Positions 54,743-64,000 of a stretch of DNA of 64,000 bases are shown one piece after another. Numbering within the stretch: position 1 is the first letter of the stretch; every line of letters begins with the position of its first letter. Both the position numbers and the translations under genes were made by a program. The notes under the pieces were generated by a model. That model saw nothing but the letters and a program-made list of their open reading frames with translations, searched no databases and was not told the DNA's origin. Source of the stretch: Chthoniobacteraceae bacterium (GTDB lineage Bacteria; Verrucomicrobiota; Verrucomicrobiia; Chthoniobacterales; Chthoniobacteraceae); contig CANIWM010000006.1 in NCBI GenBank assembly GCA_947471505.1, positions 1-64,000 of the forward strand, given 5' to 3'.

Positions 54743-56704
54743 CTACACCTCTACGGGCGCACCGTGAATCAGGTCCTTGAGGCTCTTGAGCAGTTTGTCG
54801 GCGGTATAGGGTTTTTCGAGGACGGTCTTGATGCCGATAGCCGCGAGTGCGGCCTGGTTCTGTTTTTGAATGTGACCGCTGGAGACGATGACTTTGATTT
54901 CTGAGTTTAGCTTGCGCAGCGAACGGACGAGCGTGAGGCCGTCCATCATGCCCATGTGTAGGTCGGTGATGACGACATCAATCTCCCGCCGCTCGAAGTA
55001 GAGCGCGAGTGCGTCCGTGCCGTCTTCGGCGGTGTAGCAGCGGTAATTATGCGCTTCGAGCGTGCCGACGATGGCCTCGCGGATGGGCGCTTCGTCGTCC
55101 ACGACGAGGACGAGTTCGCCGTTGCCCCGCAGCTCTTCGAGGGTGATTTCTTGGGCCGCCTCGCTCTTGGCTTCGCGATCGGCGGGGATGAAAACTTTGA
55201 ACGTCGTGCCCACTCCGACTTGGCTCTGGATGGTGAGGAATCCTTTGTGCCCCTTGACGATGCCAATGACAGTGGCGAGGCCGAGGCCGGTGCCTTTCCC
55301 CTGCTCCTTCGTGGTGAAGAACGGGTTGAAAATTTTGTCCATGATTTCGGGCGTCATGCCGGAACCGGTGTCGGTGACGCTAAAACAGACGTGCGGCCCG
55401 CGTGTGGCCCCGGCGTTCGTGCGCACGAGGTGTTCGTCCACCTCCATGTTTTCGCAGGCGACTTTGAGCGTGCCGCCGCGTTCGCCCATCGCGTCGCGGG
55501 CGTTGACGCAGAGATTGAGCAGCACTTGGTGGAGCTGGGTGGAGTCGCCCGTGACCATCCACAAGTCGGCGGGGAAGTCTGTCCGGATGTCTATGTTTTT
55601 GGGGAATGTCTGCTGCATGACTTTCGTCATCTCGGAGGCGAGGTGCTTCGGCTGGAGCAGCACGCGTTCGCCTTCCACGCCTCGGGCAAATGTGAGCACT
55701 TGCTTCACGATGCCCGCGCCCCGTGCGGCGCTGGCTTCGATGATGTTGATCATCTTTTGCTCCGCCGGGCCGAGCGATTGGCGCATGATGCCGACGGCCA
55801 TCATGATGGGCGAAAGGATGTTGTTGAGGTCGTGCGCGATGCCGCTGGCCAGCGTGCCGATGCTCTCCAACCTTTGTGCGCGGAGGAACTGCGATTCGAG
55901 TTTCTTCGTCTCGGTGATGTCGCTGTTGATGAGCAGGATGGACTTGGGCTTCCGCTCGTCTTCGTCGCGGGCGAGCGTCCACCGACTGTTGACGATGACT
56001 TCGCGCCCGTCCTTCCGCTCGTGGTTCATCTCGCCGGCCCACTCGCCTTTATTGAGCAGCTCGGTGATGCACTTGATGGCGTCGTCCGAGTTGAGGCGGA
56101 AGAGTTCCTGCACATTGCGGCCCAAGGCTTCGTCGGCGCTCCAGCCATAGATCTTTTCCGCGCCGATGTTCCAGAACAGGACTTCGCGGTTCAGGTTACA
56201 GACGATGATGGCGTCGGCGGCGAGGTTCAGGACGTGGGCAAGCTCGCGGTTTTCCTCCTCGGTGCGCGTCTGCTCGCTGCGGTCGGTGATGGTGACGAGC
56301 GCCGCCTTGCGCCCGTGAAACCGGATGATCTGCCACGCCGTCTCGACGGAGAGCAGCGTGCCGTCCTTCGTCCTGTGCCGCCAAGCGTCCTGCGTGTTCA
56401 GGCCGCTCCGAGCGATGGACTCCATCTGCCGCCGGTAGTCGTGGAAATGGGCGACGTCTTCGGGCGGGCGCACTTTATCCGCAGTCATGGCGAGGAACTC
56501 ATCGCGCGACCAGCCGTAGCGTTTCGTCGCCGCGGCGTTCACGTCGTGAAAGCTGCTCGTCTCCAAATCGAATATCCACATCGGCAGCGGGCTGCGGTGG
56601 AACAGCTCATCAAAGCCCGGCACAGAGTCGGGCGCTGCGAGCACGGTCGGCAACGCCACGGCTGGCGGATCAAAAAACGGGATTGGCTTCGGTCGCGAAA
56701 ACAT
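54743..56704 (-). CDS. Hybrid sensor histidine kinase with two PAS domains and a receiver
   Basis: A 653-aa cytoplasmic protein without membrane spans. PAS-1 (~35-145: SPLPMWIFDLETSSFHDVNA), PAS-2 (~150-270: AHVLNLAADAIIVCNLNREV, GWSADEALGRNVQELFRL), HisKA with the phosphoacceptor in GTLASGIAHDLNNILSPIMM, HATPase (DTGSGMTPEIMDKIFNPFFT, GKGTGLGLATVIGIVKGHKG), then a C-terminal receiver (VVDDEAPIREAIVGTLEAHN, TDLHMGMMDGLTLV with the phospho-Asp). No output domain or partner regulator is next to it. Confidence 0.95.
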   Translation of the reverse strand: MFSRPKPIPFFDPPAVALPTVLAAPDSVPGFDELFHRSPLPMWIFDLETSSFHDVNAAATKRYGWSRDEFLAMTADKVRPPEDVAHFHDYRRQMESIARSGLNTQDAWRHRTKDGTLLSVETAWQIIRFHGRKAALVTITDRSEQTRTEEENRELAHVLNLAADAIIVCNLNREVLFWNIGAEKIYGWSADEALGRNVQELFRLNSDDAIKCITELLNKGEWAGEMNHERKDGREVIVNSRWTLARDEDERKPKSILLINSDITETKKLESQFLRAQRLESIGTLASGIAHDLNNILSPIMMAVGIMRQSLGPAEQKMINIIEASAARGAGIVKQVLTFARGVEGERVLLQPKHLASEMTKVMQQTFPKNIDIRTDFPADLWMVTGDSTQLHQVLLNLCVNARDAMGERGGTLKVACENMEVDEHLVRTNAGATRGPHVCFSVTDTGSGMTPEIMDKIFNPFFTTKEQGKGTGLGLATVIGIVKGHKGFLTIQSQVGVGTTFKVFIPADREAKSEAAQEITLEELRGNGELVLVVDDEAPIREAIVGTLEAHNYRCYTAEDGTDALALYFERREIDVVITDLHMGMMDGLTLVRSLRKLNSEIKVIVSSGHIQKQNQAALAAIGIKTVLEKPYTADKLLKSLKDLIHGAPVEV

Positions 56705-56752
56705 CGGTCAGAATTGACCTGCTTGGTTAGCAGCTTCCCGGCCAGTCGCGGC

Positions 56753-57574
56753 TCAGCCTTTGCCCTGAATCGCCCGGAGCCCGACTGCCGCGAGGACCAA
56801 GAACGCCCCGCCGATACTCCACCGGCCGGGCACTTCGCCGCGCTGGAGGGCGACCCAGATGGGGTTCAAAATCGGCTCCAGCATCGGGATGAGGATGGCC
56901 TCCAGCGCCGTCACCCGCTGGACGGAGATGCTGTACATGACATACGGGATGCCGAGCTGGAAGACGCCGAGCACAGCCAAAATGCCGCACGCTTTCCCCG
57001 AAGGTAGTCCCGCTGCGAAGGCGGAGGGGATGGCGATAAGGACGGTGAGGATGTTCCCCAGCAGAAGCGAAGTCGCGGGCGAACGGTCCTTTTCCACCCG
57101 GAGGCAAAGGACCATCACGGCGAAGGAAAGCCCGCTCCCCAGTGCCGCCGCGATGCCCCACGCACCGCGTGTGTCAAAGTCGTCCCGGAAAAAAAGCGCG
57201 ATGCCGCACAGTGCCACGCCGATGCAGACCCAGTCTATGCGGCGGGCCTTTTCCCCGAGCACCCACTGGCCGAGCAGCGCGACGTAGATGGGCGCGGTGT
57301 ATTGGAGGAAAATGGCGTTGGCCGCCGTGGTAAGATCGTTCGCGATCACGAAAAGCGCGACCGTCCCCGTGTAGGCGATGGCCGCCGTGATCTGCACGCG
57401 GGAGAAGGTGAAGACGGGCTTGCGAATCCACGCCCACAGGATGAGGGCGGCGAAGAACGAACGCGCCCCAGACTTCGCCAGCGAGGGCCATTCGACGGAT
57501 TTGATGAGCACCCCGCCGAGGCTCCAGAGCACCGAAGTGATGAGCAGCAGGATGACTGCGGAACGGTGCCGCAC
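56753..57574 (-). CDS. EamA/DMT family transporter
   Basis: A 273-aa inner-membrane protein with about ten spans in two EamA halves (MRHRSAVILLLITSVLWSLG, SGARSFFAALILWAW; AALGSGLSFAVMVLCLR, LGVFQLGIPYVMYSIS). The drug/metabolite family exports small metabolites; the substrate is not predictable. Its start abuts the rfbB stop, so it is the second gene of a small operon. Confidence 0.92.
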   Translation of the reverse strand: MRHRSAVILLLITSVLWSLGGVLIKSVEWPSLAKSGARSFFAALILWAWIRKPVFTFSRVQITAAIAYTGTVALFVIANDLTTAANAIFLQYTAPIYVALLGQWVLGEKARRIDWVCIGVALCGIALFFRDDFDTRGAWGIAAALGSGLSFAVMVLCLRVEKDRSPATSLLLGNILTVLIAIPSAFAAGLPSGKACGILAVLGVFQLGIPYVMYSISVQRVTALEAILIPMLEPILNPIWVALQRGEVPGRWSIGGAFLVLAAVGLRAIQGKG

Positions 57575-58552
57575 TTATTTTTTGCGCAGCGGCTCCCACC
57601 ACGCGCGGTTCGCGACATACCACGCGATGGTCTCGCGGATTCCCGCGTCTGGGCGATGGCGGGGCTTCCAGCCAAGCTCGGCCTGAATCTTCGAGGAATC
57701 GATCGCGTAGCGCCGGTCGTGGCCGAGGCGGTCGGCGACGTATTTGATGAGCGTCTCGGGCTTGCCCAGCTCGCTGAGGATCATGCGGACGACTTCGATA
57801 TTCGTCAGCTCGCCATCGCCGCCGATATTATACACCTCACCGCTCCGCCCGCGCTCCAGCACGGCCAGCGCGGCTTCGTTGTGGTCGTGGACGTGAATCC
57901 AGTCGCGCACGTTCAGCCCGTCGCCATAGACGGGGAGCGGGAGGTCGCTCATCGCGTTGGTGATCATTAAAGGGATGAGCTTTTCGGGGAACTGATACGG
58001 CCCGTAGTTATTCGAGCAGCGCGTCACCAGCACATCCTGCCCGAACGTGTGGAAATGCGCCAGCGCCAGCAAGTCCGAGCTGGTCTTACTCGCCGAGTAA
58101 GGCGAGCTGGGCTGTATCGGCGACTGTTCGCTGAACCGCCCCGTCGGCCCGAGCGAGCCATACACTTCATCCGTCCCGATCTGCAAAAACCTCCCCGCTT
58201 TATGCCGCCGTGCCGCATCGAGCAGCACGCCGGTGCCCACCACGTTGGTCTGGATAAAGGCCAGCGGCCCCGAGATGGAGCGGTCCACATGCGACTCCGC
58301 CGCGAAGCTCACCACGGCATCGAACTTCCCCTCTGCGAAAACGCGCTCCATCGCCGCCGCATCCGCGATGTCCGCGTGGTGGAAAACATAGCGCCCGCCT
58401 ACATTAGCGACGACATCCGCGAGGTTCGCCGGATTCCCCGCATACGTGAGAGCATCCACATTATGCACCGTCCACTCAGGACGCGCCGAAAGGAGAAGCC
58501 GAACAAAATTGCTGCCGATAAAGCCGCAGCCGCCAGTGACAAGAATACGCAT
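57575..58552 (-). CDS. rfbB: dTDP-glucose 4,6-dehydratase
   Basis: A 325-aa extended SDR making dTDP-4-keto-6-deoxyglucose, the first committed step to deoxysugars such as rhamnose. NAD motif GGCGFIGSNFVRLL at 7-20, DALTYAGNPANL for nucleotide recognition, the catalytic IGTDEVYGSLGPTG, the YSASKTSSD motif (YxxxK) and CSNNYGPYQFPEKLIPLMI are all present. No rfbA, C or D are in the window. Confidence 0.95.
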   Translation of the reverse strand: MRILVTGGCGFIGSNFVRLLLSARPEWTVHNVDALTYAGNPANLADVVANVGGRYVFHHADIADAAAMERVFAEGKFDAVVSFAAESHVDRSISGPLAFIQTNVVGTGVLLDAARRHKAGRFLQIGTDEVYGSLGPTGRFSEQSPIQPSSPYSASKTSSDLLALAHFHTFGQDVLVTRCSNNYGPYQFPEKLIPLMITNAMSDLPLPVYGDGLNVRDWIHVHDHNEAALAVLERGRSGEVYNIGGDGELTNIEVVRMILSELGKPETLIKYVADRLGHDRRYAIDSSKIQAELGWKPRHRPDAGIRETIAWYVANRAWWEPLRKK

Positions 58553-58650
58553 GGTCGGAGCCGATGTAGCACGCTACGCGCCGCTGCAAAGCGCGGATTG
58601 GCCCGCAGCGCGACCTATGTTCAACACGCTATCAATGGAAAGGCAGGCAA

Positions 58651-61600
58651 CTATTTCACATGCATCACACCGCGCATGACGATGTGGTGGCCGGGGAATG
58701 AGCAGATATACGGGTAGTCGCCGGGTGAGGCCGGAGCTGTGAAGTCGATGACTTGTTCCTTGCCGTTATCGAGCAGTTTGCTCGACCAGAGGATGTCCGG
58801 GCTCTCGGGGACGAAGTTCATTTCAAAGCCCTTCGCGCCCAGCGCCATCGCTTTGTTACCGATGTCATCGGCTTTGCCGGGCTTTAGCAGCAGGAGGTTG
58901 TGCGGCATAAAGTCGGCGTTCGCGAAGGTGAGTTTGATCTTCTTGCCAGCCTTTACGGTGAGTTCTTTCACGTCGTAGGACATCTTCTCAGGCACAGTCG
59001 CGATGCGGATGGTGGTGAGGTCCGGCATGTCGGAGAGGATGCCGGATTTTTGCGCGGCGGCATCCTTGGCCTCGGCGATGACGCCGCCGTGTTGTGACGC
59101 TTCGACGTTGAACCACAGATGCTGCACGGTATTCGCGGCGATGCGGGCGTGGGGCTCGGGGGACTTCAGCAATTGGCCCAGCAGCTCAATGTTGCGGACG
59201 TTGTGTTGCTGGTGAATCCAGAGCGCTTCGAGCAGGTGATGAGCGTCTTCCTTTTTCGTCGGGTCGAACTGTTTCATCCACTTTCGCGTCTCGGCGATGA
59301 CTTCCTTGGAGTCGCGTTCGCTGAGCTCGATGTGCGTGCGGTGGCGCACGCCGTCGGCGGGATGCTTGAGGTTTTCGAGCAGCGCGGGAATTGGCTGTCC
59401 GTCGATCGGGACGATCTTCTGGAGCGGCCGCCCGGTTGCTGTGACGCGGTAGATGCGGCCGTGCGCGTGGTCGCGGTTGGGGTCGCGGACGTTGTGCTGC
59501 ATGTGGCCGATGATGACGTTGTGCCAGTCGCTAAAATACAGCGAGCCGTCGGGTGCAAAAATGGCATCGGACGGACGGAAGTTTTTGTCGCCGCTCATCA
59601 GCAGGCCGCGTGATTTTTCCTCGGACTTGGAACCGTCGGCATTGACGACGGTGGCGGTGAGTTCAGCGCCGGCAGGCTCGCCCCAGACGACTCCGGTGTC
59701 GGGATTGCGGTCGAGATGGTAGTGCTTGATGCCGAGAAATCCGATGACGTTGCAGATGAGGAAATCACCCTGCATGGACTCCGGAAAATGAGTGCTGGAG
59801 ACGACTTCGCTCGCGGTCACAGGGCGCACTTCTTTTTTCAAAAGCTCGCTCATTTTGAAACCGCTGCCGCTGGGCCGCACTTGATACGCGCGGCCTCCGG
59901 TGCCGTCGGTGGCGTATTGGTAGCCCCAATAGTCGAACGAGGTTCCGTGCGGGTTTGGCGAGTTCGTCGCGTGCATCGCGATGGTGAAGCGGCGAGGGTC
60001 GAAGCGATACATTGCGCTCGCAGACGATTGCAGCGATGGGCCCCAAGGATGCTCGTAGTTGTGGACCATGAAGACGCCGCTCTGCCAGTAGATGCCGCCG
60101 TCGGGGCCGTAGATGAGATTGTTCGCACCGTGGTGCGTGTCGGAAGTGTCGAGACCTTGCAGCATCACTGTGCGGACGTCCGCCTTACCGTCGCCATCGG
60201 TGTCCTTGAGGAAAATGAGTTCCGACATGCAGGTCACGATGACGCCGCCATTCCAGAACTCGAAGCCGAGCGGGTTCTGCACTTTTGCAAACTCCGTGAC
60301 GCGGTCCGCTTTGCCGTCGTTGTTGTCGTCGTGCAGAATGAGAAGCGCGTCGTTCATCGGCTTGAGTGGCTCCCATTTCGGATAAGTCGGCCACACTGCG
60401 GCCCACAAGCGGCCCTTGGTGTCGAACTGCATCTGCACTGGGTTCACGAGCTGCGGGAAGCGGGCTTCATCGGCGAAAAGGCTCACTTCAAATCCGCTCG
60501 CGACGGCCATGCTCTTGATGCCTTCTTCACCGCTCACATATTTGAGGGTGCCCTCCTTCACAGCGCTGGAGCTTTTGCTGCCGCCGCCGACATTCGACAC
60601 GACGGGGATGGGCTTGGGCACGTTGCTGTCGTCCACTTTCTTGTCCTTGCCGGATGCGCGTGCCCACACGCGCTCGTCGCGGTTTGCGGTCATCACGTCG
60701 AGCATCGAGAGTTCGTGCTGGAGAACGACTGCGTTGGTCTGTCCGTCCACGAAGCTCAGCGTGGAGCGACCACCCCAAACATCATTGCCGTCGGAAGCGT
60801 GGTAGCGATTGTGCCAGTGCATGTCTTTGTCGAGCACCGCCTCGCGCACCGGTTCGAGGAACGGCGATGAACTGACCTGTTTCCCGAGCAGCGCCTTGGC
60901 GATCACCTCGGCGAGCAGGCGGTCGCCTTCTTCGGAAAGATGCACGCCATTGATCGTGAGCGGCGATTTCGCTGCCTTGAAAAGCTCCAGCGACGGATGG
61001 AACAAATCGACAAACGCGACGCCTGCTTCTTTCGCTGCGGCTTCAGTGGCCTTTGTGTAGGCTTCGAGCTGCGCGTTATGCGCTTTGCCGTCAGGCACGT
61101 TCGGGTTGCGCGTGTCCTCGTGCGCGATGGGACTGAAAAGCACGATGCGCGGGAAGCTCTTGCCGTTCGGTTTTGCGCCGCGCGTTTTCTTCACGAAGTC
61201 GAGCAGTTGCTTCCGGTAGTCGTCCGCCTTGCCGTCGTATGACTCGTTGTAGCCGAAGAAGCCGAACACGACGTCTGCTTTTACGTGCTGCAAATACGTG
61301 GTCATCGAAATCTGCCCGCTGCTGCGCGGGTAGCTGCCTGGACGGTCGCCGCTCGTGCTCATATTCCGGAATCGGACCGCTTGCTCCGGCATCGCGCTCT
61401 GAAGCAGCGTCTCCATCCAGCCATCATGCTGCATCCGGTCCGGAAGACCATTGCCGAGAATCGCGACGACATCGCCTTTCGCAAAAGCGAACGGAAGCGG
61501 GTCGCGGTAATCCGCAGGCACGTCTGCGAGCGCGGGTTCCTTGGACGCCTCGGGCTTTTTCTTGCCGTCAGTCTTTGCCGTCTTCTCTCCGCCTGTTGCA

Positions 61601-63213
61601 GGCTTGCCGGGCTTCCCGTCGAACGTGAGATACGTGAGCTCCCCGGCCTTTTTGACATCGATTTCCATCCCCTCCGGAGCGGCTACATTCGTTGCGCGGA
61701 AGACTTCTTTGCGGTCTGCATCAAGCAGCGTGATGGTAAATCCATCGAGGCGACTCGTGAGTCCGCTGCGATTCCAAATACCGATCTTCTCGATATCCTT
61801 CGCCTGTCCGAGATCCAGTTCCCACCACGGGAGCGTGGTGCCGGCATTCTCGGTGTGCGTCTGGCCTTTCTTATTATAGTCCGCATCCTTGTTGCCGTCG
61901 ATCGCGCGCGCGGCCACGGCGTCGCCGTTCGTGCTGGACTGCGTCGCTTTTCCCGTCGGGGCGATATTCTTCCCGCCGCTGATGACTTCAACTTCCGCGA
62001 GCGTGAGGATGCGTTTATCGCCGGGCAGTTCGATGCGGACAAAACGCGCCGGTTTTCCCGTGGCCATCGCTGGCGCCGGCGGCTCTACGGTCTTCGCCGC
62101 AGCCTCCTGCTTGGCTTCTTTTTTCGCAGCCTTGTCGCCTTTCTCTCCCTTGTCGCCCTGAGCCCCTTCTTTCTTATTCTCCTGCTTCTTCGCAGGCTTC
62201 GACTCCTCCTTGCCGGTGTTGTTGTTCGCCGGAATCTGGCTCTCGAAACCCGCATACATCTCAGGCTTGATCCCTTTGGCATATGCTCCTCCGTTGAAAG
62301 TGTTCGGCTTGAACGGCCCGACAAAATCGATCTTCAAGTCCGCCTTAATTGCGCCCTCCAGTCCAAGCGCCCAGAAACATCCGTTCACCAACATCCGGCG
62401 ATAACCTTCATTGGTGATGTCCTCGGGAGTTCCGTAAAGCGTTGTGAAAACGCGTCCCGTTTTGCCCGACGGTGATTTGTATGTACGCGTCCACTCCGAC
62501 GGCATCGGCGCTTTCTTTGCATCGGCAGGCGAATCCGGCGTCATGCCATCGAGCGGCTGGGCCATCGTGAGAATCTCGCCATCCGTCGGCTTGCCCACAT
62601 AGCCGCCCGCCTGCACCCAAATGTCCCTCACTCCGCGCAAAATCGGATGCGCCGCCTTGTCATCGACGATTGTGATGCGCGTGCTCTGTTTGTGGTTCGT
62701 CCCGTAGTGCCCGACCCAAGTCTGACCCAGCACTTGATGCCCAAAGCCCAGTTCATATCCGGGGACTTTGCTGTCGAACGAATACTTCGCATACGGGTCG
62801 CTCGCGCTCGTCTTGAACCCATGCGTCGCCGTGCGCAAACCCATCACAGGACCCCCGCGATTGAGGTAATCATCAAAGTGCTTCATCTGCTCCGCCGGGA
62901 ACTGCTGAAACCGCAGAAACACCACGGCCAAGTCTGCCGAATCCAGCGCCTCCATGCCGGGCATGTTCGAGTTTCCCGCGACAATCTCGCCCGTCGCCTG
63001 ATCGATATTAAAAAGCACCGTGCATTTGAACCCCTGATGCTTCGCCAGCAACCGCGCCATCGCCGGAAGCGACTCCTCAGAGCGATACTCGTGATCCCCC
63101 GCCATAAAGACGATGTGCTTGCCCTTGCCGGGCCCCTCGGTGCCTTCGTAAACAAGCGGCGCAGCACTCGCGAAGGTCGCGAACGGGATGAGAAAGGAGA
63201 TGATGTGTTTCAT
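58651..63213 (-). CDS. Six-part exported fusion: ThuA, discoidin, SGNH hydrolase, PVC dehydrogenase propeller, helical repeat, cupredoxin
   Basis: A 1520-aa exported protein with signal [17 protein letters not shown]. The order is ThuA-like domain (~25-260: [20 protein letters not shown]), a Lys/Glu linker (~330-385), discoidin-like domain (~388-540), SGNH hydrolase (~581-780: [30 protein letters not shown]), PVC-type dehydrogenase beta-propeller (~906-1258: [20 protein letters not shown]), helical repeats (~1270-1395), and a C-terminal blue-copper domain (~1404-1520). Copper ligands fit azurin: His in [11 protein letters not shown]1504 in ICSFPGHH, H1509 and M1513 (spacing C+5 = H, H+4 = M). 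PVC dehydrogenases usually end in a heme CxxCH domain; here copper replaces it. Likely role: extracellular sugar oxidation plus deacetylation. Start at 63213 from the signal peptide. Confidence 0.92.
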   Translation of the reverse strand: MKHIISFLIPFATFASAAPLVYEGTEGPGKGKHIVFMAGDHEYRSEESLPAMARLLAKHQGFKCTVLFNIDQATGEIVAGNSNMPGMEALDSADLAVVFLRFQQFPAEQMKHFDDYLNRGGPVMGLRTATHGFKTSASDPYAKYSFDSKVPGYELGFGHQVLGQTWVGHYGTNHKQSTRITIVDDKAAHPILRGVRDIWVQAGGYVGKPTDGEILTMAQPLDGMTPDSPADAKKAPMPSEWTRTYKSPSGKTGRVFTTLYGTPEDITNEGYRRMLVNGCFWALGLEGAIKADLKIDFVGPFKPNTFNGGAYAKGIKPEMYAGFESQIPANNNTGKEESKPAKKQENKKEGAQGDKGEKGDKAAKKEAKQEAAAKTVEPPAPAMATGKPARFVRIELPGDKRILTLAEVEVISGGKNIAPTGKATQSSTNGDAVAARAIDGNKDADYNKKGQTHTENAGTTLPWWELDLGQAKDIEKIGIWNRSGLTSRLDGFTITLLDADRKEVFRATNVAAPEGMEIDVKKAGELTYLTFDGKPGKPATGGEKTAKTDGKKKPEASKEPALADVPADYRDPLPFAFAKGDVVAILGNGLPDRMQHDGWMETLLQSAMPEQAVRFRNMSTSGDRPGSYPRSSGQISMTTYLQHVKADVVFGFFGYNESYDGKADDYRKQLLDFVKKTRGAKPNGKSFPRIVLFSPIAHEDTRNPNVPDGKAHNAQLEAYTKATEAAAKEAGVAFVDLFHPSLELFKAAKSPLTINGVHLSEEGDRLLAEVIAKALLGKQVSSSPFLEPVREAVLDKDMHWHNRYHASDGNDVWGGRSTLSFVDGQTNAVVLQHELSMLDVMTANRDERVWARASGKDKKVDDSNVPKPIPVVSNVGGGSKSSSAVKEGTLKYVSGEEGIKSMAVASGFEVSLFADEARFPQLVNPVQMQFDTKGRLWAAVWPTYPKWEPLKPMNDALLILHDDNNDGKADRVTEFAKVQNPLGFEFWNGGVIVTCMSELIFLKDTDGDGKADVRTVMLQGLDTSDTHHGANNLIYGPDGGIYWQSGVFMVHNYEHPWGPSLQSSASAMYRFDPRRFTIAMHATNSPNPHGTSFDYWGYQYATDGTGGRAYQVRPSGSGFKMSELLKKEVRPVTASEVVSSTHFPESMQGDFLICNVIGFLGIKHYHLDRNPDTGVVWGEPAGAELTATVVNADGSKSEEKSRGLLMSGDKNFRPSDAIFAPDGSLYFSDWHNVIIGHMQHNVRDPNRDHAHGRIYRVTATGRPLQKIVPIDGQPIPALLENLKHPADGVRHRTHIELSERDSKEVIAETRKWMKQFDPTKKEDAHHLLEALWIHQQHNVRNIELLGQLLKSPEPHARIAANTVQHLWFNVEASQHGGVIAEAKDAAAQKSGILSDMPDLTTIRIATVPEKMSYDVKELTVKAGKKIKLTFANADFMPHNLLLLKPGKADDIGNKAMALGAKGFEMNFVPESPDILWSSKLLDNGKEQVIDFTAPASPGDYPYICSFPGHHIVMRGVMHVK

Positions 63214-63408
63214 GGATTGGATGTGGATAATTGCGGACGCACTCTGCGTGCATGGCATCGATCAGGCGCGGCTGCGACACAAGATTGATTTCTCGCGCTT
63301 CACAACAGTGGAAAAAGGCTTCGCAAGTTGCCCTGCTTCGATGACGCCACCCTCACACTCGTCGCCAGCACGATCCTGAATTTCGACGAGGCGCTGACGA
63401 AGTAGCGA

Positions 63409-64000
63409 TCAACGCATTCCGGAAACCGAGTGCCCGCGCTTTTCTGAGTTCCCCGCCACGTCTCTCGCCAGTGCGACGACTTGCTCCGCTTGCGGGATGG
63501 ATGCGGTCCAGTCGGTGACGCCGGATTGTTGGGTGACGATTGTTGCATTCACGCCGTTCACCATGACGGCAGCGACGGCGCCGTCATCCTGAGTGACTCC
63601 GTGGACTTCGAGCCTCCCGCTCTCGCTGCGAATGCTCGTGATCATCGTCGCGGGAGCACTGTCGTCTTTGGGCTCCAGCAATGTGGGAAATGCAACGCCG
63701 CTGACTTCGGAGGCGCGGACGTCTTTGCCTGTCCATCCCTCTACGACGCGGCCGTCTTTTGCGGCGTCGGGGAATTTTGCGCTGACCACCCGGCGGATGC
63801 CGTCGCCGGTGTGGAAGTAGTAGCTCACCGGGTATTGGAGTGTGTCGTTGCGCGGGCCGCCGCCGAGGTCCACGACGTTGGATTGCGAGCGGGAGTTCAC
63901 GATTTTCAGCTCGCGGAAATGACCGCTCGCGCCTTCGCGCGGTGTTGTGCAGGCCATTTGAATCAGCGGGTCGCGGCCTACGCGGCAGTTGGCGAGCGTG
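63409..64000 (-). CDS. C-terminal part of an exported protein, cut by the window edge
   Basis: The frame is open upstream past an internal ATG at 63957 to the window end (TLANCRVGRDPLIQMACTTP), so this is the 3' part of a longer gene. It ends LARDVAGNSEKRGHSVSGMR. The visible part looks beta-rich and repetitive with an Ig/bacterial-adhesin character (SGRLEVHGVTQDDGAVAAVM, VNGVNATIVTQQSGVTDWTA). I do not recognise a family. 195 bp separate it from the fusion gene. Confidence 0.6.
   Translation of the reverse strand, partial: TLANCRVGRDPLIQMACTTPREGASGHFRELKIVNSRSQSNVVDLGGGPRNDTLQYPVSYYFHTGDGIRRVVSAKFPDAAKDGRVVEGWTGKDVRASEVSGVAFPTLLEPKDDSAPATMITSIRSESGRLEVHGVTQDDGAVAAVMVNGVNATIVTQQSGVTDWTASIPQAEQVVALARDVAGNSEKRGHSVSGMR

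Noticed and set aside
55049-57007. 652-codon plus-strand frame opposite the hybrid histidine kinase
   Set aside because: The minus-strand kinase has every expected motif. The plus frame has Arg/His-rich shadow composition and no start signal.

Overview
The window looks like a chromosomal segment of a Verrucomicrobiota bacterium, probably Spartobacteria/Chthoniobacter-like. This is inferred from the gene families, not from a marker gene. It is GC-rich and densely packed, with many 4-bp stop/start overlaps. It carries PVC-type families: a PSCyt1/DUF1549/DUF1553 protein, a sulfatase, a ThuA/PVC-dehydrogenase fusion, a GloVer-repeat protein, a very large Calx-beta protein and a Ser/Thr kinase with a discoidin-like tail. 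I see no phage, insertion sequence, CRISPR array or rRNA.

Layout. 1-2428: edge of an unknown gene, a DUF1186/SEC-C protein, then sufT and an Hsp15-like S4 protein. 2429-3270: a gene-free convergent intergenic region filled by three copies of a structured repeat, separated by two different inverted-repeat spacers. 3271-6662: an overlapping PP2C phosphatase/miniature kinase pair, an AEC transporter and tgt. 6738-14354: a 2538-aa secreted metalloprotease-like Calx-beta giant. 14358-22130: a phosphate island. The high-affinity operon (phoU fusion, pstS, pstC, pstA, two pstB) runs leftward, and a DUF47-pitA low-affinity pair runs rightward. Both start from one 249-bp region with Pho-box-like direct repeats.

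22216-32802: DUF1549/1553 protein, second AEC transporter, adenosine deaminase, lipoprotein, transmembrane Ser/Thr kinase, a 50-codon small gene with its own terminator, an epimerase and argA. 32848-41730: GloVer-repeat secreted protein, cysteine desulfurase, CysH, DUF4142 protein, DEAD-box helicase and tRNA-Lys. 41692-50622: tandem glycosyltransferase, SUMF1-fold protein, KTSC protein, several small unknowns, sulfatase, PQQ-like propeller and GNAT. 50643-53824: an ice-binding-like autotransporter bracketed by a GNAT gene and a decayed copy of that gene's 3' end, then trmB. 53828-64000: esterase, hybrid histidine kinase, EamA transporter, rfbB, a 1520-aa multi-enzyme fusion ending in a blue-copper domain, and a partial gene at the right edge.

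Most interesting. (1) The two PstB ATPases have complementary defects. One has lost the LSGGQ signature. The other has lost the Q-loop Gln and switch His. Together they would form one canonical and one dead ATP site. (2) PhoU is fused to a tyrosine-phosphatase-fold domain whose catalytic Cys is Asp. (3) The triplicated repeat would be a strong terminator on one strand and a GNRA-capped two-stem hairpin on the other. (4) The ThuA-discoidin-SGNH-propeller-cupredoxin polyprotein. (5) The ice-binding/autotransporter fusion flanked by a GNAT duplication.
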